64,000 nucleotides of DNA from CALMEH01 sp964548225. GTDB lineage: Bacteria > Acidobacteriota > Blastocatellia > Pyrinomonadales > Pyrinomonadaceae. Location: positions 14,716-78,715 of the forward strand of contig CAZJQP010000011.1 of NCBI GenBank assembly GCA_964548225.1. The letters are read 5' to 3'. The notes beneath the pieces were generated by a model. That model ran no database searches, was not told where the DNA came from, and saw only the letters and a program-made list of their open reading frames with translations. This document shows positions 27,793 to 38,000 of the stretch, one piece after another (within the stretch, counting starts at the first letter, position 1; every line of letters begins with the position of its first letter). Made by a program: the position numbers and the translations under genes.

Positions 27793-27829
27793 AGCGATAG
27801 CAACTTGGCTGGTGTTAAGTTGCTATCGC
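27793..27829. repeat. Short inverted repeat related to 17823-17896
   Basis: A perfect 13-bp stem GCGATAGCAACTT / AAGTTGCTATCGC. The word GAGCGATAGCAACTTGGC differs from GAGCGGTAGCGACTTGGC at 17823-17850 at two positions. The 296 bp from 27609 to 27904 hold only this element. Confidence 0.8.
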
Positions 27830-27904
27830 GCCTTGTTCTCATTACCGAAATTTCTTAAGCTAAATATAAATTTCACGTTTCAAAAACTTGAAACTATAAA
27901 CATT

Positions 27905-28945
27905 ATGAAAGCCTTAATTTTAGCAGGCGGAAAAGGCACACGGCTCAGACCTTTAACGGTTTATACGCCGAAGCCGATTGTGCCGTTTTTGAATCAGCCG
28001 TTTTTGCTTCTGCAATTAAATTCTTTGCGCCGTGCGGGAATAACCGATATTACTTTATCTTTGAGCTATCAACCCGATAAGATTGAACATATCTTGGGCG
28101 ACGGCTCGGATTACGGCGTAAATTTGCGTTTTGTAACCGAACCTGCGCCGATGGGAACAGGCGGCGCGTATAAGTTTGCGGCAGACGATTTGCGCGAGAC
28201 AACAATCGTTTTCAACGGCGATATTTTGACAGATGTTGATATTTCAAAAGTCATCGAATTTCACCAAGAGAAAAAGGCGGAAGCAACGATTGTTCTCACG
28301 CCGGTTGAAAATCCTTCGGCTTACGGTTTGGTTGAAACCGAACCGGACGGCAAAGTCTTGAAGTTTCGTGAGAAACCTTCCGCCGAAGAACTTCCCTTTT
28401 TGACAACGAACAACATTAACGCCGGAATTTATATCTTGGAACCGACGGTTTTGGACATCATTCCGAAAGGCGAAAACACATCGTTTGAATACAAAGTTTT
28501 TCCCGACTTACTTGTAAGGGAAAAACCTTTTTATGCTTTTGTGATGAAGAAAAATTACTGGCGCGACATCGGAAATCCGCAGAGTTATTTGGACGCGCAC
28601 CTGGATTTTCTAAACGGAAAAATCAAAAACATCGAAGCTGACCGAAGCGCAAATTATGAAGCCGCAACCGCCGCAAATATTGATAAACACTCGATTATCG
28701 GTGCAGATTGCATCATCAAACCGAATGCAAAAATCATCAATTCGATTATCGGCACAGGCGTTCACATCGAAGAAAAAGCCGTAATCGAGAATTCGATTAT
28801 TTGGTCGCATTCACGGATTTCAAACAGCGCGAAAATCCAAAATGCCATCGTTGGAAGAAGCTGTTATATCGGCAAAAACGCTGAAGTCAAAAACGGCGCA
28901 GTTCTCGGCGATAAAACTTCTCTGACCGATTACACAAAAGTTTAG
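27905..28945 (+). CDS. NDP-sugar pyrophosphorylase (mannose-1-phosphate guanylyltransferase type)
   Basis: A nucleotidyltransferase of 346 aa that makes a nucleotide sugar from a sugar 1-phosphate. The signature LILAGGKGTRLRPLTVYTPK is at the N-terminus; GTGGAYKFA, VFNGDIL and the hexapeptide left-handed beta-helix (NSIIGTGVHIEEKAVIENSI and similar) follow. The sequence fits GDP-mannose or glucose 1-phosphate enzymes; substrate choice is not certain. The product would feed cell-surface polysaccharide. I start at ATG 27905; the frame is open upstream to 27812 but this covers the hairpin repeat. Next gene starts 3 bp later. Confidence 0.92.
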   Translation: MKALILAGGKGTRLRPLTVYTPKPIVPFLNQPFLLLQLNSLRRAGITDITLSLSYQPDKIEHILGDGSDYGVNLRFVTEPAPMGTGGAYKFAADDLRETTIVFNGDILTDVDISKVIEFHQEKKAEATIVLTPVENPSAYGLVETEPDGKVLKFREKPSAEELPFLTTNNINAGIYILEPTVLDIIPKGENTSFEYKVFPDLLVREKPFYAFVMKKNYWRDIGNPQSYLDAHLDFLNGKIKNIEADRSANYEAATAANIDKHSIIGADCIIKPNAKIINSIIGTGVHIEEKAVIENSIIWSHSRISNSAKIQNAIVGRSCYIGKNAEVKNGAVLGDKTSLTDYTKV

Positions 28946-28948
28946 GAA

Positions 28949-29425
28949 ATGTCTTTTTTCTCGAAAATCAAAGAATTTTTCATTGTTTTATTCGCGTCTT
29001 TCATCGCGGGTTTGGTCGTCGGGATTATGGGCGGATTGTGTTTTATGTTCGTGCGTTATCAGCCATTTATCGCGCTCGGCGTAGCGATTTTCTTTTCGCT
29101 TTTTCATCTGACGGCATTGAAAACCGCTTGGCGCGAGAAAAATTATTTGACATTTTTCGGGCGAATTGTTTTCGTTTGTGTCTGCGCTTTTGCGCCCGCG
29201 AGTTTAGTGTGGATTGGTTTCGTAACTTCTTACAGCGATTTGAAAATGGATGCGATTGACACTCTGGCTTTTGCGGTTTTGATTGCCGGTTTTATTCTCG
29301 TGATGGGATTCATTATTTTGGTTTCCAAATATTTTTCCGAAACGCGCTTCGGCAAAACGGTCGAAGCAACATTGCGCGGCGCGGAAACTATCACAGGTTT
29401 GAAAGATTTTTTTGCCGGAAAATAA
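28949..29425 (+). CDS. Integral membrane protein of unknown function
   Basis: A 158-aa protein with about four membrane helices (FIVLFASFIAGLVVGIMGG; PFIALGVAIFFSLFHLTALK; IVFVCVCAFAPASLVWIGF; LAFAVLIAGFILVMGFIILV). No family recognised. It follows the sugar nucleotidyltransferase by 3 bp and precedes mutM by 4 bp, so it is in one operon with both. Confidence 0.85.
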   Translation: MSFFSKIKEFFIVLFASFIAGLVVGIMGGLCFMFVRYQPFIALGVAIFFSLFHLTALKTAWREKNYLTFFGRIVFVCVCAFAPASLVWIGFVTSYSDLKMDAIDTLAFAVLIAGFILVMGFIILVSKYFSETRFGKTVEATLRGAETITGLKDFFAGK

Positions 29426-29429
29426 AAAT

Positions 29430-30260
29430 ATGCCCGAATTGCCTGAAGTCGAATTAGTTGTAAAATCTCTGAATCAGTTGATTTCAAAGCGCAAAATTGT
29501 TGTCGCCGAACTTTTGCGCGAACGCCTCGCGCCATTTAATTCGGCGGATGAATTTGCGGGAAAATTAAAAGACGCAACCATCAATTTCGTTCATCGTCGC
29601 GGAAAACATATTTTGTTTGATTTGGATAATTTACACACACTCATCGCGCATTTGCGGATGTCGGGAAGATTTCTGCTTTTGCCGATTGAACGCGAATTGC
29701 CGAAGTTTTCTCACGCCGTTTTTTATCTCGAAGATGAAACCCGACTCGTTTTTAGCGACCAACGGCATTTCGGTTTTATGCGCGTTATTGAAACTGCAAA
29801 TCTTTACGAAACCAAAGAATTAAAATCGCTCGCGCCCGAACCTTTTTCGGATGATTTTAATGCAAAATATTTGCGCGAAACGCTGAAAAATTCTAAACGA
29901 AACATCAAAATCGTTCTGCTCGATCAAACAAAAGTTCTCGGTTTGGGAAACATTTACGCATCGGAAGCGATGTTTCTCGCAAAAATAAATCCGAAACTTT
30001 CCGCCGATAAAATTTCTGCCCGAAAAACGTCAATTCTGTATGAAAAAATCCGCGAAGTTCTCAACGAATCAATCGCGCATGGCTCGACGCTGAACGTCAA
30101 TCCCGAAAACATTGACGGAAGTTATTACGGCGGCGGTTATGAAAATCATTGGCGCGTTTATGACCGCGAAAACGAACCTTGCATAAATTGTGAAACTCCA
30201 ATTAAAAGAATCGTGCAAGGCGGACGCTCGACGTATTTTTGCCCGAAATGTCAGAAATGA
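29430..30260 (+). CDS. mutM: Formamidopyrimidine-DNA glycosylase
   Basis: A base excision repair enzyme that removes 8-oxoguanine and FaPy lesions, with AP lyase activity. The N-terminus PELPEVELVV carries the catalytic Pro2 and Glu3; HRRGKHILFDL holds the conserved Lys; LLDQTKVLGLGNIYASEAMF is the helix-two-turn-helix; and the zinc finger CINCETPIKRIVQGGRSTYF with a final CPKC closes the protein. 276 aa is normal. Last gene of the three-gene operon. Confidence 0.97.
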   Translation: MPELPEVELVVKSLNQLISKRKIVVAELLRERLAPFNSADEFAGKLKDATINFVHRRGKHILFDLDNLHTLIAHLRMSGRFLLLPIERELPKFSHAVFYLEDETRLVFSDQRHFGFMRVIETANLYETKELKSLAPEPFSDDFNAKYLRETLKNSKRNIKIVLLDQTKVLGLGNIYASEAMFLAKINPKLSADKISARKTSILYEKIREVLNESIAHGSTLNVNPENIDGSYYGGGYENHWRVYDRENEPCINCETPIKRIVQGGRSTYFCPKCQK

Positions 30261-30269
30261 AAAAAAGTC

Positions 30270-30297
30270 TTGTAAAAATCGAATTTTGAGTTATGAT
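30270..30297 (+). promoter_or_regulatory. Putative sigma-70 promoter
   Basis: TTGTAA at 30270-30275 and TATGAT at 30292-30297 with a 16-bp spacer, 27 bp before the ATG of the secreted TPR protein. Confidence 0.55.
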
Positions 30298-30324
30298 ATT
30301 TGTTATAAAAAGCGGGCAAAAACT

Positions 30325-31152
30325 ATGAAAAATCCGATATTCAAAATTTTCTTCGGATTGTTTTTAATCTTGACGATTTCCGCAAATATTTTCAGTCAGG
30401 AAAATAAAGATACGGTTTCAACTTCCGAGTCGAAGAGCGACACGGAGAAAAAGGAAGAAAAGAAAAAACCGCTCAAATTGGAAGATTGCATCCCGCAAGA
30501 TTACGATTGTCAAATTGCATTTTATACGGAACAAATTGATAAACTCACTGAAAGAGAAAAAGTGAGAGAAAAAGGGGCTGAGTATCGTGAATTAAGAGGA
30601 ATAGCCTACTACGAAAAAGGCGATTATACTAATGCTCTTAAAGATTTTAATGCTCTTATTCCAAACAATATTTCATACTATCGTGGCAGACCGCTTGTAT
30701 ACAGAGGAAAAATTTACGAAAAAATGGGAAATTATGAATCAGCTTTAAGAGATTATAAGCAAGTCTATTTCCGCATTGAAGGAATGCTCGGACTCGGAAA
30801 TATTTACCGATATAAAAGAGAATATGAAAAGGCATTGGAATATTATAACCAAGCGATTTTTCTAAATGCGAGAATGTCAAAGGCTCTTTTCGGACGCGCC
30901 GTAATTTATCTCGAACTCGGAAGAATCCTGAATCAAAAAGAATCGGAAGAAGATAAAACCAAAGCGGTTCAATATTTCAAAGATGCACTGAAAGATTTAG
31001 ATTCAGTGATTGAAATAGATTTAAGTTACACAGAAGCGGAAACTTATCTCAGACGTTCGCTGGTTTATCGGCAACTCGGCGAAACGGAAAAGGCTGATGC
31101 CGATTTTCAAAAATATACCGAATTGGACGAAGCACCGAAAATCAAACCATAA
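30325..31152 (+). CDS. Secreted tetratricopeptide repeat protein
   Basis: A 275-aa protein with a signal peptide (IFKIFFGLFLILTISANIFS) and a charged linker (residues about 28-50, Lys/Glu/Ser-rich). TPR units start near residue 90 (RELRGIAYYEKGDYTNALKD; GLGNIYRYKREYEKALEYYN). It is periplasmic or envelope-associated and probably mediates protein contacts. The next gene starts 5 bp after its stop and is also secreted. Confidence 0.88.
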   Translation: MKNPIFKIFFGLFLILTISANIFSQENKDTVSTSESKSDTEKKEEKKKPLKLEDCIPQDYDCQIAFYTEQIDKLTEREKVREKGAEYRELRGIAYYEKGDYTNALKDFNALIPNNISYYRGRPLVYRGKIYEKMGNYESALRDYKQVYFRIEGMLGLGNIYRYKREYEKALEYYNQAIFLNARMSKALFGRAVIYLELGRILNQKESEEDKTKAVQYFKDALKDLDSVIEIDLSYTEAETYLRRSLVYRQLGETEKADADFQKYTELDEAPKIKP

Positions 31153-31157
31153 AATTT

Positions 31158-31802
31158 ATGAAAAAAACATCAATTTTCTTAACCGCATTTTTCGCATTCG
31201 TTTTGTTTTTGCCCGCTGAGGCTTTGGCTTGCACGTGTTGCGCCGAAAAAGGAACTTATAGCATTTCAACGGGCAAACCTTCGGAAAATGATTTGGAGAT
31301 TTTGCAAGCGATGAGGTTTGCTTCTAAAGCGAATCTTTTTATGACCGAAGCCGATTTTGAGATTATCAAAGGCTTGGACGACATCAAAAAAGAGCTTTCG
31401 GGCGATGCAAATCTGCTTCCCGAATTTGATATGGGCAATATTTTCGCCGCGAAAACTTGGAAATTTACCATTAAAACCAAAGGCGGCAAAACCGGAACAT
31501 TAACTCTGCCAATGCCCGCGCAGATGCTAAAATTTAAGGTTGATATTCACGACAAAGAAGACGGCGGCGCAGGCTCGCCGCTTTTGTATAAAGAATTTCG
31601 GTTCAAAGGCAATGTCCAAGGCGGCACGGGACTTTTTAATGCCGGAATTGTCCGCCCGACAACTTATTTTCTCGTCTTTCAAGGACGCGGAAACGGTTGC
31701 GACGACTTTCAGGATTTTACGCATTGGCGTTTGGAAATTAACGGCAAACGCGCCCAATACGCATTTTTTGGAAATATGATTTTGGAACTCAGAAGAAATT
31801 GA
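31158..31802 (+). CDS. Secreted protein of unknown function
   Basis: A 214-aa protein with a signal peptide (SIFLTAFFAFVLFLPAEALA) followed at once by a Cys cluster (CTCCAEKG), which could be a lipoprotein acylation site or a metal or disulfide site; the lipobox is imperfect. The C-terminal half (about 95-214) is beta-rich with FLVFQGRGNGCDDFQDFTHW. No family recognised. Operon partner of the secreted TPR protein. Confidence 0.8.
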   Translation: MKKTSIFLTAFFAFVLFLPAEALACTCCAEKGTYSISTGKPSENDLEILQAMRFASKANLFMTEADFEIIKGLDDIKKELSGDANLLPEFDMGNIFAAKTWKFTIKTKGGKTGTLTLPMPAQMLKFKVDIHDKEDGGAGSPLLYKEFRFKGNVQGGTGLFNAGIVRPTTYFLVFQGRGNGCDDFQDFTHWRLEINGKRAQYAFFGNMILELRRN

Positions 31803-31830
31803 AATAAAAGATGATGTATAAAATTCTATT

Positions 31831-31920
31831 CGGAATAAGTGAAAGGTGATAGGTAATAAGTGATAGATTTCACTTGCCTCTTACCTATCATCTATCACCT
31901 TTCACTTCTCCCCTATTCCG
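31831..31920. repeat. Heptanucleotide repeat hairpin (GGTGATA / TATCACC)
   Basis: The left arm 31831-31866 (CGGAATAAGTGAAAGGTGAT and further AGGTAATAAGTGATAG units) faces a right arm 31880-31920 that ends CACTTCTCCCCTATTCCG. The outer ends CGGAATA / TATTCCG pair as well, which gives a nearly 90-nt hairpin. Confidence 0.85.
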
Positions 31921-31962
31921 AACGTAATTTCTTTCAGCATAAATTCTGAAACACCCCCAAAT

Positions 31963-31997
31963 AAAAAAGTCGGTTGAATTTAATCAACCGACTTTTT
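31963..31997. terminator. Bidirectional intrinsic terminator
   Basis: A perfect stem AAAGTCGGTTGA / TCAACCGACTTT flanked by A-runs and T-runs, between two convergent genes. Confidence 0.93.
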
Positions 31998-32025
31998 CAC
32001 TTTTTCACTTTTTCACTTTTCCGCT

Positions 32026-33435
32026 TTATTTCCCTGAATTTCCCGCGTGAGGCGTGGCAAGATACGGAAAACGATTTAAGAACGGGACATCATTTTCGCT
32101 CACGCCGTCGCCCAAAGCGTTGTTTGGCGCGACGTTTGTGGCAGGTGTGAACGGTGTTCCACCCGCAACTGCACGAAGCGCAATGTCCGTTACGTCGTCT
32201 TGCACACGGCGACCGTTCGGGAATCCGGCGACATCGCCGCCGAGCAAGCCGAGACGATTGATTTTATCGAACGGCGTTACGGGAATGGCGACATTCAAAC
32301 GCAGATATTCGTGCGGTTTGCCATCCGAAAGAAACGTCGTGTAATTCGGTCCGGTGATGTCGTTGACGGGAATGCCAGTAGCGAAAATCGAAACCAAATC
32401 GTTGCGCGGCGCATCGGGAATGTTGATGCCGAAAACGGCTTTCATCAGTTTCGGAAGTTGCGGGTCAAGCACGAAAGGCGCGGCAACCGCATCGTTTTTC
32501 GGCGAAAGCGAGTTGAACGCATCTTTTAATTTCAAAGGAATGACGACTTCATTTACCAACGGATTTCCGAGACGTGAAATTTGCCGCCATTCGCCGTCGG
32601 TTTTGCGTGTGCCGTCGGCATTGATAACCGTCGTTGATTTACGATTAGCCGTTGCCCAAACGCCGATAACCGCGTCTTTATCCGTCGGATTCTTCGGCAT
32701 TTTGCCGGAACTCGTAACTTCCTTAATCGGAACTTCAAGCGCAATTGTGCTGACGTTAAAGCCTTTCGTATAATCGTAACCGCCGGTCAAACCGAGCGAT
32801 TTGAGATTTAAACCGTCGAAAACGCCGCCGACATCAATGTAAAAACCTTCGTCGCGTTGTCCGGCAAAAACCCGCCCGCGATTGTTATAAAGATCGTGAA
32901 TCGCCTTTTTCGCCAATTTATCTTCGTAATCCGGCGTAACTTTCGGACCGATATTCGCGGGCGGAGTCAGATAACCTGCGCCGAGAATTTTATTTTCCTT
33001 CGCGGTTATGCGGCGCACCCAATAGGTTTGCGGCTCGTTATAATCTTCGTCTTCCAACGATGAAATAACCACGTCTTTGTTGACCGCACCTTGTCCCAGA
33101 ATAGTGTCGCCGTTTTTGATTTTCGTCAAAAATTCAAATTGATAAGTTATGTCCTCAACGCCGTCGCCGGTGTTATCAATTTTGATTTCGTAATGCACGG
33201 TATCATCAAAACGGAAGAAATGCGGTCCGCCCGAAGGTTGCTGAAAAGGAATGTAGTTCGCAATCAGCGTAACATAATCCTCGCGCCCTTTTTCGATGCT
33301 TCGAAAAGCATAAGTATCGGTATTATCGGCAAAACGGTCGCGGGCAATCAGCGGTGCTTCCGAATGGCTCGATGCTAAAATCGGACTTGCCAACAGCGTG
33401 GCAGTCAAAAATGTAACTAAAATTTTTCTAATCAT
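32026..33435 (-). CDS. DUF4331 family secreted protein
   Basis: A 469-aa protein with a signal peptide (ILVTFLTATLLASPILAS) followed by the family start SHSEAPLIARDRFADNTDTY. Other conserved stretches: FRFDDTVHYEIKIDNTGDG, VFDGLNLKS and PNGRRVQDDVTDIALR near the C-terminus. Function is unknown in the family. It lies downstream of an ECF sigma factor on the same strand, with a repeat-bearing 225-bp gap. In other genomes DUF4331 genes often sit near sigma and TPR genes; here the sigma factor may control it. Confidence 0.93.
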   Translation of the reverse strand: MIRKILVTFLTATLLASPILASSHSEAPLIARDRFADNTDTYAFRSIEKGREDYVTLIANYIPFQQPSGGPHFFRFDDTVHYEIKIDNTGDGVEDITYQFEFLTKIKNGDTILGQGAVNKDVVISSLEDEDYNEPQTYWVRRITAKENKILGAGYLTPPANIGPKVTPDYEDKLAKKAIHDLYNNRGRVFAGQRDEGFYIDVGGVFDGLNLKSLGLTGGYDYTKGFNVSTIALEVPIKEVTSSGKMPKNPTDKDAVIGVWATANRKSTTVINADGTRKTDGEWRQISRLGNPLVNEVVIPLKLKDAFNSLSPKNDAVAAPFVLDPQLPKLMKAVFGINIPDAPRNDLVSIFATGIPVNDITGPNYTTFLSDGKPHEYLRLNVAIPVTPFDKINRLGLLGGDVAGFPNGRRVQDDVTDIALRAVAGGTPFTPATNVAPNNALGDGVSENDVPFLNRFPYLATPHAGNSGK

Positions 33436-33450
33436 TTGTTTGCTCCTAAG

Positions 33451-33513
33451 TTCAGAGTATCGCCTTCAGGCTTTGTTTTTTTTCTTCTAATCGCCTGAAG
33501 GCGATACTCTGAA
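33451..33513. repeat. Perfect 20-bp inverted repeat
   Basis: TTCAGAGTATCGCCTTCAGG (33451-33470) and its complement (33494-33513) around a T-rich loop, just upstream of the DUF4331 start. The rest of the 33436-33660 gap holds a second small palindrome (GGGCGCAATTGCTACGCCC, 33620-33640) and no gene. Confidence 0.9.
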
Positions 33514-33660
33514 TATTTTTAATTTCGAGATTTGCGCCGGATTTTTCGGGGAGATTTTGAAAATGGATTCATTTTTGTTCAGTAAATTCAATAAAATTGC
33601 CGCTTTGCCGATAAATTTAACGGGCGCAATTGCTACGCCCTATCAGTCAGCGTTCAACCT

Positions 33661-34221
33661 TCACGCCAACAACTGCGGGCGGTTAAAGTTTGGACTCAAA
33701 ACGCTTCGGACTCGTTCAAAACCGCGCCGGATGTGCGTTTTTACCGTGCCGAGCGGAACGCCTGTGGCTTCGGAAATCTCGTTGTGCGACATTCCTTCGT
33801 AAATATTCAAGAGCATCAATTCACGCTGTTCGGGACGCAAAATCTCCATCGCTTTGACAACTTCTTTAGCCTGCACTTGTTTGAAAGCCGAAGGTTCATA
33901 GCTGTTTGTAACAAATACGCTTTCGAGCGAAGAAGTTTGCGGGCGGCGATAGATTTTTCGCACGCGGTCAATCAAACGCCGTCGCGCAATCGTTGTGATA
34001 AATGTAATCTCACGCGCTTTTCTGTCGTCATAACGCGCCGCATTTTGCCAGATTTCGGTAAAAATTTCCTGCACCGCGTCTTCCGCATCTTCGCGTGTCG
34101 GCGCGTATTTTTTCGCCAATGCCCAAACCAAATTTCCGTATTGATTGATGCAGTCTTCAACCGCCGTTTGGTCGCCCGCGGCAATGCGTTTCAAAATCGT
34201 CTGTTCGTTAAAATTCGTCAT
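33661..34221 (-). CDS. ECF sigma factor (SigK/RpoE-like)
   Basis: A 186-aa sigma-70 family protein. Region 2: LVWALAKKYAPTREDAEDAV then QEIFTEIWQNAARYD. Region 4: RPEQRELMLLNIYEGMSHNE followed by ISEATGVPLGTVKTHIRRG. This is a different ECF branch from the two TIGR02999-type factors in the window. I start at ATG 34221 (an upstream TTG-type start at 34251 is possible). No anti-sigma factor gene is adjacent; the DUF4331 gene is next downstream. Confidence 0.93.
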   Translation of the reverse strand: MTNFNEQTILKRIAAGDQTAVEDCINQYGNLVWALAKKYAPTREDAEDAVQEIFTEIWQNAARYDDRKAREITFITTIARRRLIDRVRKIYRRPQTSSLESVFVTNSYEPSAFKQVQAKEVVKAMEILRPEQRELMLLNIYEGMSHNEISEATGVPLGTVKTHIRRGFERVRSVLSPNFNRPQLLA

Positions 34222-34431
34222 TATTCTTCTCTCCAAAAAAATTGTTCTCACCCCATAACGCGAAGTTTTTTCGCAAAAACCACAACCGATGCGAAAAAAT
34301 TTTGATTTTTTTTCGATAAGCGTTAAAATTTGAGCGTTCAGAGTTCACGCTTGCGGCGTGCGCCCGCCAACAAAGCGCGGCGGACAGGCAATCTGAAAGC
34401 TGGACTCTAAACCTGAATCCGAAAAATTAAA

Positions 34432-35001
34432 ATGGACGAAAACCTTCATTCAAAAGAAGCGCAAGAAGTTACGCGGCTTTTGCAAAACTTAAATGCCGGC
34501 GACGCGCAAGCGGCTGAAGCACTTGTGCCGCTCGTCTATTCCGAACTGCGAAAATTGGCGGCGCATTATTTGAAATCCGAACGTGAAGGTCATACATTAC
34601 AACCAACCGCGCTCGTTCACGAAGCATTTTTGAAATTGGTGGAACAAGAAACCGCGTGGCAAAACCGCAATCATTTTTTTGCAATGGCGGCAAATTTAAT
34701 GCGGCGGATTTTGGTTGATTATGCTCGCGGATACAAAGCCGAAAAACGCGGCGGCGTAGCGGAAAAAATTTCTTTGGAGGACGCTTTTGTCTTTGCCAAA
34801 GAAAAACCGACGGAGATAATTGCACTCGATGAAGCATTGGAGAAATTGGCAGAAATTGATGCCCGACGCGCCAAAGTCGTTGAATTGAAATTTTTCGGCG
34901 GCTTAAATCACGACGAAATTGCCGAAATCTTGGGTGTTCACTCGAACACGGTTTTAAGAGATTGGAATCTGGCGCGGGCTTGGCTGAAAACGCAAATCTG
35001 A
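34432..35001 (+). CDS. ECF sigma factor, TIGR02999-type
   Basis: A 189-aa sigma factor closely like the one at 2978-3544: TLQPTALVHEAFLKLVEQE, RRILVDYARGYKAEKRGG, and the region 4 helix-turn-helix EIAEILGVHSNTVLRDWNLA. It is followed 60 bp later on the same strand by a Ser/Thr kinase, so both TIGR02999 factors in this window have a kinase partner. The gap between the two genes is filled by heptanucleotide repeat DNA. No anti-sigma factor is present. Confidence 0.94.
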   Translation: MDENLHSKEAQEVTRLLQNLNAGDAQAAEALVPLVYSELRKLAAHYLKSEREGHTLQPTALVHEAFLKLVEQETAWQNRNHFFAMAANLMRRILVDYARGYKAEKRGGVAEKISLEDAFVFAKEKPTEIIALDEALEKLAEIDARRAKVVELKFFGGLNHDEIAEILGVHSNTVLRDWNLARAWLKTQI

Positions 35002-35060
35002 GATTTGCAATTCGCAATTTACGATTTGCAATTTTTGTCGGCAATCGCAAATCGCAAATA
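35001..35060. repeat. Heptanucleotide repeat hairpin (ATTTGCA/GCAAATC)
   Basis: Units AGATTTGCAATTCGCAATTT and related words (35001-35035) face GCAATCGCAAATCGCAAAT (35041-35060). It fills the gap between sigma factor and kinase, directly before the kinase ATG. Confidence 0.75.
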
Positions 35061-35061
35061 A

Positions 35062-38000
35062 ATGGATAAAGAAAAGTGGCGTGAAATCAGTAAAATTTTT
35101 CATCTGGCTTTGGAAAAAAGCGCGGATGAACGAAGTGCGTTTTTAGATGAAAAATGCGCCGATGATTCGGAACTTCGAGAAGAGATTGAAATGCTTCTCA
35201 ACGCTAATGACGACGAAGACAGCTTTATTGATTCGCCAAAATTAGGGTTAGCAACGCTCGAAAATCAACCGAAGTTGAAGGAAGGCGAAAAAATAGGCTC
35301 GTTTGAAGTTATCAAATTGCTCGGCGCAGGCGGAATGGGCGAAGTTTATCTGGCGCGTGATTTGAAACTTAATCGCCTTGTTGCACTGAAGATTTTGCCG
35401 CCGAACTCGAAGATTGATAAAAATGCGGCGAAAAGATTTTTGCGTGAAGCACAATCCGCCGCCGCACTCGAACATCCGCATATTTGCACAATTCACGAAA
35501 TCGGTGAGCAATCCGGCTTTAATTATATCGTGATGCAATATGTCGAAGGCGAAACGCTTTCGGCTCGAATAAAAAGCGGAAATCTCAAACCACAAGATTC
35601 GCTCGACATCGCCGTTCAAATTGCTCACGCTTTAGCCGAAGCTCACAAACGAGGGATTGTCCACCGCGATATTAAACCTGCAAACATAATTATTTCAGCA
35701 AATAATCAAGCAAAAGTGTTAGATTTCGGACTTGCCAAACGCTTCGTTTTCAAAACGGACGAGGGCGAATCGAGTTTCAAAACTATCTTGAGCCAGCCCG
35801 GAACGATTATCGGAACGGCTTCGTATATGTCGCCCGAACAAGTGCGCGGAATGGACGCGGATGCTCGAAGCGATCTTTGGAGTTTGGGCGTTTGTTTGTA
35901 TGAAATGCTTTTTAGAAAAACGCCTTTCGTAGGTGAAAATTCGGTCGAACGGCTTGCGGCAATTTTGTATAAATCTCCCGAAATACAAGAAAATATCCCT
36001 AACGAATTGAAGAAAATTCTCGACAAAGCATTAAGCAAAGAACCTGAAAACCGTTATCAAACAGCAACAGAAATGATTGCGGATTTGAAACATCTCAAGC
36101 AAGAAATCGAATTCGCCGAACAACTTCAAATTCACGCTACAAGCAATACGACAGACGATGGAATTCATCAAACTTTGACCCAATATCTTTCCGAGCATCC
36201 AACGATTGCGATAACCGCTGGAAAGCCGAAAACAAGTTGGAAACGATTTGTTTTCTTTGGTTTAATAATTTCAATCTTTGCTTTCGGCGGCTGGTATTTG
36301 TGGCAAAATTATCGGGTCAATCAAGCGCGTGAAAATTTAAGAAAAGCCGAAGAACTCTCAAAGTCCGAAAAGAATTTCGAGGCTTTTGATTTAGCTTTAC
36401 AAGCAGAAAAAGTGTTGCCGACAAACGAAACCTTAAACAAACTTCTGCCAACAATTTCGGTTTCGCTTTCCGTAAATTCCGAGCCGAACGGCGCAAAAGT
36501 TTATCTAAAAAGGTTTCAGCCGGACGAAAAAAACAAATTTCCCGAACGTCAACTCATTGGCGAAACGCCGATTGAAAATCTGCGTATTGCTCGCGGAAGC
36601 TACATTTTGCAAATCGAAAAGGACGGCTTTGCTTCATTCGAGAGAACAATTTCCGGCACGATTCCGCGAATTGGCGGCTCGTTTATCGAAACGCCGCCGC
36701 TGAAAATTGAAGCGAAACTTATTGAAAAAGACAAAGTTCCCGACAGGATGATTTATGTTCCGGCGGGCGAATATTCGCTGGTAAATTGGTCTCGTTCAAC
36801 GGCTTCAAAAGTTAATTTGGATGCATATTTTATTGATAAATATGAAGTTTCAAACGCTGAATTCAAAGAATTTATCAATGCCGGCGGCTACATCAAACCC
36901 GAACTTTGGAAAGTTCCGTTCGTCAAAGACGGTAAAGAAATTTCGATGAGCGAAGCACTATCGCTTTTGAAAGACAAAACCGGCTTACCCGCGCCGCGTT
37001 CTTGGACGAATCAAACTTTCGCGGAAGGCAAAGCCGATTTTCCCGTAACGGACATAACTTGGTATGAAGCGGCGGCTTACGCCGAATTTCGCGGAAAAAA
37101 ACTTCCGACCGTGTTTCAATGGGAAAAAGCCGCCCGAGACGGCGCGTTTGACCCGCGTTACAACGCAATGCCTTGGGGCTTTATCAAGCAAGGTGAAACG
37201 ACCGACAACCGTGCCAATTTTCGCGGCACGGGAACAGTTGCAGTTACATCAAACGAATTTGGAATGAGTCCGTTCGGCGCATTCAATATGGCTGGAAATG
37301 TTTCTGAATGGAACTTAAATGAATCGCCTGAAGGATTTATTACGAGCGGCGGCGCGTGGAATGATTTGGCTTATTCCTTTGGCGATTACGGTATTTATCC
37401 CGGTCTTTATTCGGCAAATCGAATTGGTTTCCGATGCGTTTCCGCTTCGCCGACCGACCAAGGCGCACAAATGATTCCGCCAACCGAAACACCGGAATAT
37501 AAACCTTCGACAGACGCAGATTTTAAGACTTGGCTGACGCATTATGAATACGACAAAAAGCCTCTGAACGCTGAAATTACCGAAACAATCGAAACCGATG
37601 CTTGGACACGCGAACGCATCACTTTTGCGGGCGAAGGTGGCGAAACGGCGATTGGATATTTGTATCTGCCGAAAAATTATCCACGACCTTTGCAAATAAT
37701 TTATTATGTTCCGCCGGGCGATGTTGTGCGCGGAATTCGTTCACTTCCCGACTCAATTGAAATGTTTGTTGCACCTTTCATCAAATCGGGCAGAGCCGTT
37801 TTCGGCGTTGTTTTGAAAGGTTACATTGAGCGTCCATTTCCCAAAAATTATGCTTTGCCCGAAAATTCAACCGTCGAATTTCGCAAGCAAATGGTTAATT
37901 GGATAACTGATTTGCGACGCGGAGTTGATTATTTGGAAACGCGGCAAGACCTTAATTCCCAAAAGATCGCGTTTCTGGGAATTTCAAACGGTGCAAATGT

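Noticed and set aside
27812..27904. N-terminal extension of the sugar nucleotidyltransferase
   Set aside because: It covers the hairpin repeat; the family begins at the ATG at 27905 with the nucleotide-binding signature.
33661..34221. Anti-sigma factor next to the SigK/RpoE-like factor
   Set aside because: No membrane protein with a zinc anti-sigma domain lies beside it; the neighbours are DUF4331 and another sigma factor.
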